Positions 33,191 through 59,917 of a DNA stretch of 64,000 nt are shown here, one piece after another. Under the pieces are notes generated by a model that ran no database searches, was not told where the DNA came from, and saw nothing but the letters and a program-made list of their open reading frames with translations. The translations under genes were made by a program, and so were the position numbers. This DNA is from Oasisia sp. SBJ-2009 (taxonomy: Eukaryota > Annelida > Polychaeta > Sabellida > Siboglinidae), in contig OZ024862.1 in NCBI GenBank assembly GCA_964017155.1, positions 33,883,691 through 33,947,690 on the forward strand. Direction: 5' to 3'. The first letter of the stretch is position 1. Every line of letters starts with the position of its first letter.

Positions 33191-34564
33191 AAGTGAAGTT
33201 CTCGCAGTTTGGTGCAATGTTTGAATCCGTCGTGACGGCCGCTTTGTAATATTGTTAAGTCATGGCTGAACTGCACTTCACTTAAAGTTTCAACCAAGCA
33301 ACCCACTGGCATGATTGTTAATGAACATTGGCTGACATGTCGATTGACTTAGCCTGCATTATGCGCGTTTCTTTTGTGCCAAAATAGACTGAACCTCGAG
33401 TTGAGCGTCATGACAAAACAAAGAGACGAACCTAGTCGTTCTCAGATCGGCATATAATGGTAAAATAGTCAACAAAAGCATAGGTCAGTGGCTATAATTT
33501 ATAGAACCAACTTCGCAAAACAGACTGAAAATAAGGTAATAATTATGATGAATAACTACGCACAGCTGTTATAACCTAAAGAGTGGGTGTTAGTCTTCAC
33601 TTTGACGTCAGTTAACGGCACATTTCAAGTAGGATATCGATATGCAAACTATAGGGCGGGGAAGCGACAGAGGGGAAGGGGAGTGGGATTAACCACGATC
33701 TGCCCGCATCTCGTCCACCCAGAACACAGTGGACGGATTTACACAACACGAACTGGATCCGATGTTGTATCGGCTGTCCATTTTGTTTTGTACCCATTCG
33801 TGTTAAAATGGGTGAACCTAACATAGTGTCTACATAGTTCTGTTTGCTGTTTTCTGTGTCACAGAGGACAGGGCGCGTTCCGTCAGTATCATAAAAATGC
33901 TTGTTTCTGATCTTGTCTTACCTCACCTTGTTCAGACATTTCATTTCACAAGAGTTTGCAATTGTTAGTTTGACATTGGAAGAGCGACGTCGGTACAAAT
34001 GTGGTATTTGTGGGGCTTGTTTCAGCCTGAGAGATAACACATAAATCATAGTGAATTTTAGCCAACATTTCCCCCCATTTAATCAGTTGCGCACAACAAG
34101 TGCGCAGGCGCTAAATGGGCGTTGCCAAACCACGTTGCATCGAATGTTACTTTTCCGCCGGGGAGCTTGTATCTATTGTTAGCGCTGCCCTTGGTTTGCC
34201 CCCTCCTTGGAATGGTAAACCCTTGGAATAACTCCCCCGCACTCCCACCATTGGGACAGCAGCCCACGCGACTCCATTCAGTCATGCGTAGCAGTGTGTG
34301 CGCTCACGCGTGTCGGGCTGGAAGAGACGTGGCAGCGGACGGATGCGGTAACGAAGTGATTGATGGAGCTCGCGTTGGTCCCGCGTCCTCCAGAGGCATC
34401 GATAAACACTGGCTGGCAGAGTTGTTGACGTAATGTTCGACTTTAACGTCGGTGAATGTTGAACAATGCGACTCGGATACATTGTCAGAAAATAGCTCAG
34501 ATGAGTTAATGTTATCAAATACACATGTAAACCGACGTTAAATAAAGCTTCTTGTATCTTGCAT

Positions 34565-34578
34565 GCTATGTGTGTACA

Positions 34579-34652
<74 letters not shown>

Positions 34653-34655
34653 ATA
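34565..34655. repeat. GCAC/CA microsatellite
   Basis: (GCAC)n followed by (CA)n. Confidence 0.95.
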
Positions 34656-34884
34656 CATTAAAAAAATAACTGATAAGTTTTTATCTTATTTTTCAACAAA
34701 TGTTAGCACGCTTAATATGTTCACGTGTTAATCCTAGACAAATCGAGATGTTGTTCAACTGAACAGGTTTGCACGCAAAGTCTAAAGCACTTACACAATG
34801 TAAGAAATTACCATTTTGCATTTAATCATCTACTTGTCTTTTATAGTGCGTACGTGTGTGTGTGCATGCACGCGTGTGTAATAT

Positions 34885-34975
34885 ACAGTGGCTAGAGTTA
34901 CGAATTCTCGACTACGAGAACCCGGGTTCGACTATGCGACAGTTGCTGCAACGAGATGTTAACTTGTCTCTAGTC
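34885..34975 (+). mobile_element. SINE head fragment
   Basis: Contains GACTACGAGAACCCGGGTTC followed by GACTA, matching the B-box region of the SINE at 8244-8603 (AACTACGAGAACCCGGGTTC). Only the tRNA-like head is recognisable. Confidence 0.6.
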
Positions 34976-35013
34976 CACCGTGTGGCACCACTCTTATATA
35001 GCAACGGAAGCTT

Positions 35014-35628
35014 AGCACCAAATAGTCTCGCTTAACCGACTGTCGTTCGGCTGCGGAACTACGCCGAGAAGACAGTCTGGCTACATTAACGGCTTTTGTT
35101 TGGGTAGCAGCCGTGATCTATAAAATGCTGCCACCTCACGGACACTGCCGTAATATATATTTTTATAAACAACTGCAAATTTGTATTTCTATTTATTTTG
35201 TGTTAATATAAGTTTAATGTTTAATAGTTTTTATAATACAGCATTATTTGATCAAAAGGTTTCCTTATTTAATGTGTATGCTATCCGTGTCGAGCTAGAC
35301 AATGCTGCCACCTCACGGATACTGGTTAATCCTGCCGTAATTCTTATTTTATAAACAACGGTAAATTTGAATTTTTACTTACTTTTGTGTTAATATAAGT
35401 TCAATGGTGAATACTTTTCATATGATATTATTATCTTGTAAAAGTATATCGTTATTTTAATTTTTATTTCATAGTTGGCCTGAGAGCCAATCAGCGTCTC
35501 TACCCTAATCTGGGATAAGGCTGCCCGGATGTAGAAACTTAAGCCCATATACTGTCCCAGGCGGAGTTGAGGGGGCTTAAAAGTGCTGCCACCTCACGGA
35601 GTCTGGGTAACCGAGGCTAAGCACCAAA
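35014..35628. mobile_element. 597-bp MITE with 9-bp target duplication, copy A
   Basis: Element 35023-35619 starts TAGTCTCGCTTAACCGACT and ends in the near reverse complement of it (AGTCTGGGTAACCGAGGCTA). Exact 9-bp repeats AGCACCAAA flank it at 35014-35022 and 35620-35628. The interior repeats CTGCCACCTCACGGA three times. The 9-bp duplication suits Mutator-like elements, but no transposase is present. Nearly identical to 53158-53753. Confidence 0.85.
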
Positions 35629-35939
35629 GGACTCCTTTGGGATACCAAAGGGATTCTTTTGTATCATAAATTATAATTAAAATAATGTTTTTAATAATAT
35701 AAACCCATTGTTATACAATTCTTTAAATTAATATAACTATTTCATGTAACCATATGCAATAGAACAGTGATCACAAAATCATTGCTAATCCCCGATTCGA
35801 AAATTGTCACCGATACCTACGTTAAAATGTGTATTGGTTCTTCAGTGCAACGGAGCTGACATGACCCGTAATTATGGTATTCTTCATGTATGTATAATAC
35901 AACACATTTCAATGTGGTAAAGTAGGTAAAATAAGCAAA

Positions 35940-36235
35940 TTGTCTAGTAAGCTACAGAATAACAACTCGCTGCAATGCGTTCGAATGCGATACGTCACTC
36001 GCGGTCACTACCTGTGATTGGACAAGTTACAAGCAACCAAGAGAAAACGTTGCACGGAATAGAACTTTCCCTATCCAAGAGACACGTTGCATTCAACGTG
36101 AAACGCGGCCTCATGAGATGCCGTTGGATGCGATTTTATGCTTACACTAGACAATCTTGCTGCAAAGGGGTTGCAAGCAACCGTGCCTCACGTTGCATGC
36201 AACCGCGTTGCATAGTGTAAACCTGTCTTAAAATC
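35940..36235. other. Probable repeat with GTTGCATGCAACC palindromes
   Basis: A GC-richer island inside the protease first intron with repeated TTGCAT/ATGCAA and CGTTGCA motifs. It may be a DNA-element remnant, but I could not define its ends. Confidence 0.3.
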
Positions 36236-36421
36236 TTTTGACCATTCCTGAGGATTTAATACTGCTCTGTATTCGAACTGACCTTTTTATTCTCGTTAAA
36301 TATGTCGTGGCTTATTATATATGGTACTGTTACGATTATTGTCTATTCGAAGAATTTGGACTGTTTGTTGAAATGTGTTTGTTGAGTGTGGTACATGTGT
36401 GCAGGTTGCAAGACAAGCAAG

Positions 36422-49174
<12,753 letters not shown>

Positions 49175-49442
49175 TGCCCCAGCGGGAACATGTCGACGGA
49201 GATCGCTTCATATTAGATGCATATCGCAAAGGTTTCAGTACTGACCCAAGCAAGCAAGTCTAGGAGAGGACAAGCCATCGTGGGTATTGTCATACTGGCA
49301 ATCAACACGGAGCAGAACCAACATGCCGGTGACAAATTATAGCGGATAGTATAATGGTCATGATACTACAGACTGTCTAATCTTTTATATCGTAGTATAT
49401 AGCATTCTAACACGATGTTGTTCATATCGGCGGAATCAACCA

Positions 49443-49796
49443 GCGCGATGATGGACAGCTAAAATACCGGTCCATTGTTAGTCATTGATTGACAATTAGA
49501 CCAGCCTTTACTATTGCTATGGTGTTTAGTTGTAAGATGTCCAGTTGTGAATGACGATGTCATTTAGCTCAGCAGTAATAAATGCAATGAAACAATCACT
49601 GTTGTACCATTGGTCAATCATTCTTACACGTTCTCATCAACCGCTGCACCAAACTGCAAACTCACTGGAAGAGGCTGACTGCTTAACATATACCTTCTCA
49701 ATATTCTCACTAGATTTCATTGCTACTGAACAAGATATTGATATCTAATTCCACAAAAAAACAAGATATTGATATCTAATTCCACCAACAGCCAAA
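49443..49796 (+). repeat. Dispersed repeat, copy 1 (protease 3' flank)
   Basis: About 340 bases here share clear identity with 51433-51769, including CAGCAGTAATAAATGCAATG and GTACCATTGGTCAATCATTC. A candidate poly(A) signal AATAAA for the protease lies inside at 49577-49582. Confidence 0.88.
49577..49582 (+). terminator. Candidate protease poly(A) signal AATAAA
   Basis: The first canonical AATAAA I see downstream of the protease stop, about 400 bases away. Inference from position. Confidence 0.35.
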
Positions 49797-49864
49797 TCTA
49801 CTATACGACTTAGTATTGGTTGCATAATATATTATTTATTCCTCTAACATGAGAAATATATATA

Positions 49865-50027
<163 letters not shown>

Positions 50028-50459
50028 CGTAGCCTTCGTAGGCTTATATAACGACACAAGTAAACGAATCTCTCCCCATACTACTGTAGACGTACAAGAC
50101 GTACATTGTAGCACAAATGAGCCAAACTTATTTTGTTGAGAATCAGTAGGCCTACCCTTTCAAACAATACTAATAATTATATTAAACGCCATTAACCTAA
50201 CACAAACACGAGGCCATGACTAATAGAAGTGACTAATTCGCAGCAGCCTACTTTGTTTCACTTTTATTTTCAACGCTGTTAATAGACTTCTAGCCTCCCC
50301 CTGGAGTCAGTATACATAATAACCATAATATGCATTTGTGCAATAATTAGTCGATCCAGGATGTCATTGAAAGCGATCGGCATTGACATGTGGCTATGTT
50401 GTTGATCCGGCATTGTCTGCATTAGCGTGATTTAATGTAGATCAGTTTTTTTTACCATT

Positions 50460-50860
50460 ATCGTGATGTATATGTGCCTAGAATAGAAAATGACGCTGAT
50501 ATTATCTTAAATAATGACATATCCTGTTCTAAATACTATTTGCAACAGCCTGTCGAAATTGCCCAGGCCAATCAGTTCAAATACCTAGGTATACATCTTG
50601 ATAACAAAGTTGGCTGGAATATCCATGTTTCAGGATTTTCCCTAAAGTCAACTAGCAGTTGTATTTTCTCCGTATACTGAAAGTTATCAGTATCAGTTAG
50701 AAAATACTTATTCTGTTTTATCACTCCATCTCTGAAAGCCTACTTCACTTTGGGAATGCTTCTTGTTTGGCAATCTGTTTGTTCAGTTAAGATCATAGCT
50801 TTCTCTAATTTTGAAACCTGCCGTGGAAACCACGTGTTCTACATTAACTACGTCAACATA
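50460..50860 (+). mobile_element. LINE reverse-transcriptase fragment
   Basis: Reads QPVEIAQANQFKYLGIHLDN, KVGWNIHV, then after frameshifts VRKYLFCFITPSLKAYFTLG and MLLVWQSVCSVK. This is the post-catalytic block (FKYLGI.LD..L.W..H) of a non-LTR reverse transcriptase. Truncated and broken. Confidence 0.8.
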
Positions 50861-51104
50861 TTCGAACAGTCATGCATTAATTATGTATTCTGTTTTTAGC
50901 GAATGGTTTTGTGTCACAATCTTGCCTGTTCTTGTTGGAGACGTATTTTATAACTCCACAGTTGAGACAACAAAGCATCAGCAAAATGTAGTTTCACCGT
51001 CATAATACGAGGCTCTTAAAGGAGTTTCCCTGGGCCTCCCCTCACGAGTAGAAAAGCTTAGTGGACACAAATTGCAACCGACCTATCGACGCGCCCCTAG
51101 CGGA

Positions 51105-51195
51105 TTTGCAGGTCCTTATTAGAGGCGTGTTCTAGGGGTGAGAACGACGAGCGAATTCCAGCGTATGTCTAGCCTTAGGTCGACAGAGGATCGAG
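51105..51195 (+). repeat. Diverged copy of the protease first-exon region
   Basis: TTATTAGAGGCGTGTTCTAG plus GGGTGAGAACGACGAGCGA matches 31404-31450 (TTATTAGAGGCGTGTCTTTA plus GGGTGAGAACCACGAGCGA). The TATA box is not conserved in this copy. Confidence 0.75.
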
Positions 51196-51205
51196 GATAA
51201 AAAAC

Positions 51206-51432
<227 letters not shown>

Positions 51433-51435
<3 letters not shown>

Positions 51436-51769
51436 CGACCATTGACAAATAAAATATCGGTCCATTGTTTATCATTGATTTGCATGCAGCAGATCAGTCT
51501 TTACTATTGTTATAGCGTCCAACCTGTAAGATGTCCAGTTGTGAATAACGAATACGATGTAATTTAGCTCAGCAGCAATAAATGCAATGAAACAGTCACT
51601 GTTGTACCATTGGTCAGTCATTCTTACACGTTCTCGTCAACCGCAGCGCGAAACTGAAATCGCACTGGAAGAAGCTGACCGCTTAACAAATATCCTCTCA
51701 ATAGTCACACTAGATTTAATTGCTACTGAACAAGATAATTATAAGTATCCAATTCCACCAACAGCCAAT
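51433..51769 (+). repeat. Dispersed repeat, copy 2
   Basis: Counterpart of 49443-49796, with base changes and small indels throughout. It lies just after the relic copy of the protease first exon. Confidence 0.88.
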
Positions 51770-53032
51770 ACATTGGCGCCTATACATCAATGCACCAGGT
51801 GGCGCTACCATTCAATTTTGATATCGCTTATCATCGCGACTAAACCAGCTTTTCTGTTCGAGTGCATCGGACATTCGTATCGAGCATCCGTCAGTTGAAC
51901 ATACCCGATAACATGTGTCCGGTAGGTAGAATTCCCCATCATGTTATGGCCAATGAAGATATGTTTTGCAAATAAAAAAGACCAACTGATATTTAAATAT
52001 CAGCTGATATTTATTCTAAGTTGTTACACAACATAATTAAACGGGAAAAAGGAACAAGCAGTTAGTTAAATGTTGACGGTAAGTTCCAAGCTTGATCGAG
52101 GAGACAATAATTCGATAAAACACCGATACATTGTACCAATCTTATTTCAAGGATAATTATAAAAAGCGACTGATCGCGAAAAACTGTCTAATATATTTTA
52201 CAGTGTCGATTTTCCTGGACAATGTTTTTTTAAATATATGTTTCGATACTTTCATAATGCCAGTAATCACTTTTCGTACAAATGTAGGCCTATTTAGAGT
52301 CGAATGTTTCATTGTGTTTACCCATACACGTCAAAAGGCTAGTAATAATGTATCAGTAATACCGGAAAATGTATCCTAACAACTAAATGTATACCACTTA
52401 AAATGTTAGCATATTTATACATTTTGATAGACCATCGATTGCCGAATAAACCTATTAACAGTCAACTTACGAGTATAAATAACGAGATATAGTTTTCTTC
52501 ACCTACATAAATGTAAGCGCATGCTTTCTCTGAGCCACATATAAGCTCGTGTATTTGAGTAAAGAAACATGTCAGTGATGTACATACCATTCAATGGCAA
52601 GATAAAATAGTGTTCTATTCAGTGAGCTGTAATCACTATGGTTCACGGTATATTATGGTTGGAATGCACTTCTAAACATCATTTTATTTGTATACAATCG
52701 CAATCGTTTCTACCTCAAACAAATTGCAATTGCAAATATGGTGGGTGGTGGTTTTTATGTTTACTATTATGTTTACATGACAAACGTAACATTGCAAGCA
52801 TTCACATAATTCCACATATTAGCGTTATTATGAAATGGGATGAGATGGGGAGACTGAGCCAGAACTTCAGCGCCACTCAGCTCTTCAGCGCCACTCAGCT
52901 TTTCAGCGCCACTAACCTGTCTCAGACTCAGCGCTTCACTGAACATTTCTCTGGTTGCGAGATCGAAAGACTGGGGAAGATTTTTCGCCGGAACTTCAAG
53001 CGTTTCAATAGTACATTTCCGGTGTCCTGTTG
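51770..53032. other. Intergenic, no supported gene
   Basis: AT-rich unique sequence. The only open frame of note (52638-53054, +) ends with three FSATQL-type repeats and CEIERLGKIFRRNFKRFNST, which weakly recalls the first helix of calcineurin-B-like EF-hand proteins but lacks any EF-hand loop. Confidence 0.5.
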
Positions 53033-53819
53033 TATCGGATATAGTCTCGCTTAACCGACTATCGGTCGGCTGCGTAACTACGCCCAGAATACATGTGAGT
53101 AGTCTCGCTTAACCGACTGTCGTTCGGCTGCGGAACTACGCCCAGAATACATGTGAGTAGTCTCGCTTAACCGACTGTCGTTCGGCTGCGGAACTACGCC
53201 GAGAAGACAGTCTGGCTACATTAACGGCTTTTGTTTGGGTAGCAGCCGTGATCTATAAAATGCTGCCACCTCACGGACACTGCCGTAATATATATTTTTA
53301 TAAACAACTGCAAATTTGTATTTCTATTTATTTTGTGTTAATATAAGTTTAATTTTTAATAGTTTTTATAATACAGCATTATTTGATCAAAAGGTTTCCT
53401 TATTTAATTTGTATGCTATCCGTGTCGAGCTAGACAATGCTGCCACCTCACGGATACTGGTTAATCCTGCCGTAATTCTTATTTATAAACAACGGTAAAT
53501 TTTAATTTTTACTTACTTTTGTGTTAATATAAGTTCAATGGTGAATACTTTTCATATGATATTATTATCTTGTAAAAGTATATCGTTATTTTAATTTTTA
53601 TTTCATAGTTGGCCTGAGAGCCAATCAGCGTCTCTACCCTAATCTGGGGCAAGGCTGCCCGGATGTAGAAACTTAAGCCCATATACTGTCCCAGGCGGAG
53701 TTGAGGGGGCTTAAAAGTGCTGCCACCTCACGGAGTCTGGGTAACCGAGGCTAACATTGTGAGGGGCTAAAAAGTGCTGCCACCTCACGGAACCTGGGTA
53801 ATCAAGGCTATATCGGATA
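53033..53819. mobile_element. Self-nested MITE with perfect outer 9-bp target duplication
   Basis: The outer element 53042-53810 begins TAGTCTCGC and ends ATCAAGGCTA, flanked by exact TATCGGATA at 53033-53041 and 53811-53819. Inside, the first 58 bases are tandemly repeated (starts at 53042 and 53100), and a full-length copy lies at 53158-53753, flanked by ACATGTGAG and ACATTGTGAG. The inner copy is nearly identical to the element at 35023-35619. Confidence 0.85.
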
Positions 53820-55300
53820 CTGACCTAGGCTAGGGAGACGAAGATATCGAAATGTTGGGAAATTGCTGATGTGTTGTAAAATAATCCGGCACGCAGGTCT
53901 CGTCTGCCGCCATCGTTTTCATGCTATTTTGCCATTTTCATTCGTCATCCGGTCCCCAACGACCCGAACGAGCCATGTATTATTTCGCATACAGGCGTAA
54001 CTGCCACACAGCAAAAGCCTTCGTTGTAAGTTGTATAGATTTCCACTCAACAAAAACTTATCTAGAAGGTGGGAGCTATTATTCAGAGAAGTCATTATTT
54101 TCGGAATTTGTGAACACTGCATCAACTTTGATTTTGATTACGCTTGTGGACAACGAGCACGGTGCATGGTCTCATGTGCTCAAAACAGACCGGAAACGAC
54201 CATCGCGTGTGTGTCCTATTGTCTTGCCTCAGCGTCTCGTAACATCGGAAGACGGTGTAGTGGGCAAATGACTAGTTTTTAGCGTCGTTCAAATGTTTAC
54301 CCATTAGTGTTCCCGTGTCCCCCAAAAGGATAGATAATTCGCTCTTTCCCAAATCCTCAATTTGCACCAAAACAGGTACTTGGGGCTAATCTGATCTCTA
54401 CTCTAATGCCCCAATAAAACAATTACACTGTAAATCGCAACCACTTCACTAAGTATCGAGGGCTAAGCCCCTTCACAAATATTTGGGAGCTTCGCCTTCC
54501 CGCTTCCAATGTATGCTTAACAATTGCCATTGGCCGGGAGGTCAACGCGGGTCACATTCCCACAATGAAATTAAGGGAAAACGCTGTATTTAGCTGTTTG
54601 TAACTTATATTCTTTGCCTGAATCATGAGGATGATCTACGTCACTGACAAGTAGTTGATTTGTCTATTCAACGAGTCATATAAAAAATTACTAGAATTAA
54701 TACTGTGGTCAGATTCATCTCTTAAACGTATTTCCTAATAATCGCTGTCGACTACTCGAGCAATTTCTTTGTGAGGACACACATTAATGTTTGTTTTTTC
54801 AATCAACCAAAAATACAGTTATGACTATTACGCCGTTCCAATTTGTACGGTATGTCTTCATCACTAAAAAGTGCACCCAAATCCACGTGCCGAACATTTC
54901 ATCATAAGAAACTGTCCGAAATGAGAAATAAGGGCTTCTATATGCATGTAGAAATGGGGGAGAAACTGTTTTTTATGCTGTATAACTTATTTCTTTGCAC
55001 AATTCAAACAAATTATGCATATATAGCACGCAGTGGAATTGATTGGCCTATTCAGCTCTTGGTAAAAAGTGTACGTGCCTCGAGACTCCGGTCTTCTTCC
55101 AGCAGTACGCGCGTCATATATCATCAACGTCGATAAATGGAGACACGGTTCGTTTCAAAACAGGCATCGAATGACTTATACAACCTAACAGAAACTGCAG
55201 TTTTATTACTGTTTTCTTTATATGTGAACATGTGTTTACGTAGTAACAGTGCATTATTTATTTATTCTTTTTAATATATATATATTTAGTTGTTTGAAAT
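53820..55300. other. Intergenic, no supported gene
   Basis: Mostly unique sequence. At 54031-54282 (+) the frame LYRFPLNKNLSRRWELLFRE resembles the F.RFP...W segment of THAP domains, but the zinc ligands cannot be placed, so it is not called. Two short hairpin-like GC stretches occur near 54470-54520. Confidence 0.45.
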
Positions 55301-55305
55301 AATAA

Positions 55306-55380
55306 TTATTATTATTATTAGCATTTGTAGAGCGCCGTAACTCCGGGACCAGCCCGTTCATAGGCGAGTACACACATCAT
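55306..55380 (-). mobile_element. LINE/SINE 3' tail fragment
   Basis: On the minus strand, GGAGTTACGGCGCTCTACAA leads into ATGC and (TAA)n. This resembles the GCGCTATATAA-type tails elsewhere in the window followed by a short tandem repeat. Confidence 0.5.
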
Positions 55381-55534
55381 AGCAAAACGTACTTGGAATC
55401 ATACAACACTTTAAAAGAAAAGAAAAAAAAGTGTATGTCATGGTAATTGTTTTATTTAAAAAAAGACACACACAAAAAATTACCATGACATAATATATTT
55501 GTTTGAATTTTTTCTTTTAAGTTTTTCTTTTAGG

Positions 55535-55944
<410 letters not shown>

Positions 55945-56299
55945 TAATTAAGTATTGTTTCTAATATACTAAGGCAATTGCGTAAATGGATAAAGTGAAT
56001 TAAAAAGTAAAACATAATTATTACAATATAAATCAATGTTTTTATTAGCACTGCCAATACATTTTTCAACCTCTTTGTCTCCACCACAACCAGTAGATCG
56101 GTGAAATAAATATGAGTCATTGTCAAAGAGGCTACAGACCACAAATCTTTTAGAAATATAGTACAATGTTTGGTAGTTTGTATCAGTAAAACAACACTAT
56201 ATCCAATCTTTAGCATACGATTGTATGTACGAGTATCGACATGTCTGTTCATTGAACCATAAACAAATTACTGCTGCCATATTTGTTTTTGAGACTCTC

Positions 56300-56329
56300 T
56301 CTCTCTCACACACACACACACGCACGCGC

Positions 56330-56360
<31 letters not shown>

Positions 56361-56370
56361 TGTGTGTGTA
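56300..56370. repeat. CT, CA, GCGT microsatellites
   Basis: Short (CT)n, (CA)n, CGCGCG and (GCGT)n runs in a row. Confidence 0.93.
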
Positions 56371-56484
56371 ACTACATAACTGCTTTAGTGTTTAATTGTC
56401 CAAAATAATATTGAATACAGCACAGGAAACATACATACAAATCATGGTAGACAATCAACAATAAGCAGAAAAGAACGTGTTTGC

Positions 56485-56485
<1 letters not shown>

Positions 56486-56562
<77 letters not shown>

Positions 56563-56592
56563 CTATTCTATAAATATATATATATATATATT
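56486..56592. repeat. AT microsatellite
   Basis: (AT)n with one interruption near 56560-56576. Confidence 0.96.
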
Positions 56593-58455
56593 TAAGAATT
56601 TATTCTAGAATTGAAAGTTGCTGAATGGCGTTAGGGGTCATTTTTCATTTTTTACCAGTAGATGCGATATTAATGTTTTAGTTGCACGCAGTAGTACGCC
56701 GTCGGGTATCGGGAGTAACTATTGTAAGTCGCTAAGTCTCGGCTGTAGTAAACCGTCAATTCCCAGCAGTAGTAACCGTGGATCTCTCGGCAGTAGTAGG
56801 TTTCTCTCAGGTAGTCCCAGCTAAGACGTCGTTTGACACAGATTCATTTTGTTTAATTTGTTTGCAAACTTCAGTCGGCCTCTCCATGTACACGACTACA
56901 CGCACAGACGTGCGCCTAGCCCACTACAAGGGCCGAGCCGAGGCGGGCGGTGTCTCCTCCAGCGTCGCCGTCTAATTAGTGCCGAGGACAGGACCGCGCC
57001 GGTTCTTGCGGCGGCCTGCCTTGCCGCGGCCGTGTAATCAAAGCGTTCAGCGAAGCGAGTCCGAATGCGATCTATTCAGGAATGACGTGTCGAAGCCAGA
57101 GGTCGATCGGATAGCGACAAGTCCCCCCGACAGCGGCACACACCTGCACGACTGAAGGCGCCTCACAATAGTACAGGCTCATCAAGGCTTAGCGCATCGA
57201 GTTCGTTCGCGAAACGACCGTCCTGCGCGGATTACGGGCTTGTCTGCCGAGCTCGTTCGTCTGCCTGTCCAAACAGGAACTTAGGCGGGTGACGTCTTCG
57301 GGTGTCCAAACACGAATGGCTGAGGGTTTCTTGCGATGCCCAAACGCAAACGTGTATGACATAAATACACAGACATGGGACGAAATTTCTCGGTGTTAAA
57401 ACCAAACGAGAACGGGGTTTAACAATGCCCAATTTTATATTATAGTACGTACAATACCTGGCCATACAACGACTGTGCATGTTGGCATGTCAAGGTGATA
57501 CTGTTTCTACTAAATCACCCGTTTATTTTCAGACTTGTAACACGCAACATATATGCATAGTGCGTTTATACGTTGCTTTTTATAGTGTAGTCGTAGTATA
57601 CGCATTAGCCCTTGCTGAATAAATTCATCCAAGTATATCGTAATACGATTTCAGGTCGCTATCAGTAAATGTGTCATCTGTTATTTGTCGTCCCGTTTTC
57701 AGTGCGTTCGTCTGGGTCGTATGTCCAATTTTTCATCGTGTTCATGGACCAAATTTTCTTCTTCGCGAATTCATCTTCTGTAAGTGTACATGTCGATATC
57801 AGACAAATAAAAAGCTCTCTCTATTTAAGGAGCCAAATACGGAAATGTGACAACGCGACGACACACGGTGTCACCGTCTACCACGTGTCCGCGTCCTTTC
57901 GGGCGAATTCGCGCCCTAACACAATTATGTTTATTTTTATATTGCCGCTTGTGTAAAAACATCCGGAAATCTAATCTAACTGGTTCCTCTTGGGTTTGTA
58001 ACTTTAACCTTTGCTCATAATATCACAACGTTATCTGTTGGAGAACAATTCGGCAGCCCGCACTGCTTGCCAGCTGATGACAATCTCGTGTGCGCGATTC
58101 ACTATCAGATTACGACAGAATTCCGCAGACCTGTCCAACACGTGTAGTTCTTTCACCCTAAGGCACCCCGGGACACCCCGGGGGACCGTAGGTAGGGTAC
58201 AGGGTACAGACGCGACGGGGGTAGGTCAAGAGTCACCAAAATAAAGATCAACACACAAAGGTAAAATCCCCAGCATTATCTACAAAGAGAAACAATGTAA
58301 ATAGCAGAAATAAAATACAATAAAATAAATAGTAGCAGTTGCTATTATTATCAACAGTAGTCCACGGCAATACAAACTGAAATAGGAAACAAATTATAAT
58401 TCGTTATTCATTGGTGTTGCTGAAACAAAGACAAAACAAACAAGGAATTGTGTTC
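56593..58455. other. Intergenic, no supported gene, includes a CpG-rich island
   Basis: About 56880-57300 is clearly GC- and CpG-richer than its surroundings and could be a promoter or unmethylated island, but no adjacent coding exon is recognisable on either strand. The rest is unique sequence. Confidence 0.4.
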
Positions 58456-58458
58456 CAC

Positions 58459-59780
<1,322 letters not shown>

Positions 59781-59782
59781 TG

Positions 59783-59793
59783 TGTTTGTGTGT

Positions 59794-59853
<60 letters not shown>

Positions 59854-59885
59854 TGTGTGTGTGCGCGCGCGCGTGTATGTATAAT
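59783..59885. repeat. GT microsatellite
   Basis: (GT)n with a GCGCGC end. Confidence 0.96.
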
Positions 59886-59917
59886 ACTATGTGTGTATGT
59901 GTTTAATACTATGTTTT

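Noticed and set aside
52638..53054. Calcineurin-B-like or other EF-hand protein
   Set aside because: Only a short CEIERLGKIFRRNFKRF similarity, no EF-hand calcium loop, and the frame runs into a MITE.
57669..57956. Possible exon or 95-codon protein with splice-like ends
   Set aside because: Hydrophobic AT-driven composition, no recognisable motif and no partner exons.
58011..58244. LINE reverse-transcriptase end (NNSAARTAC)
   Set aside because: Only about nine residues resemble the NSAAR motif and the following sequence does not continue the family pattern.
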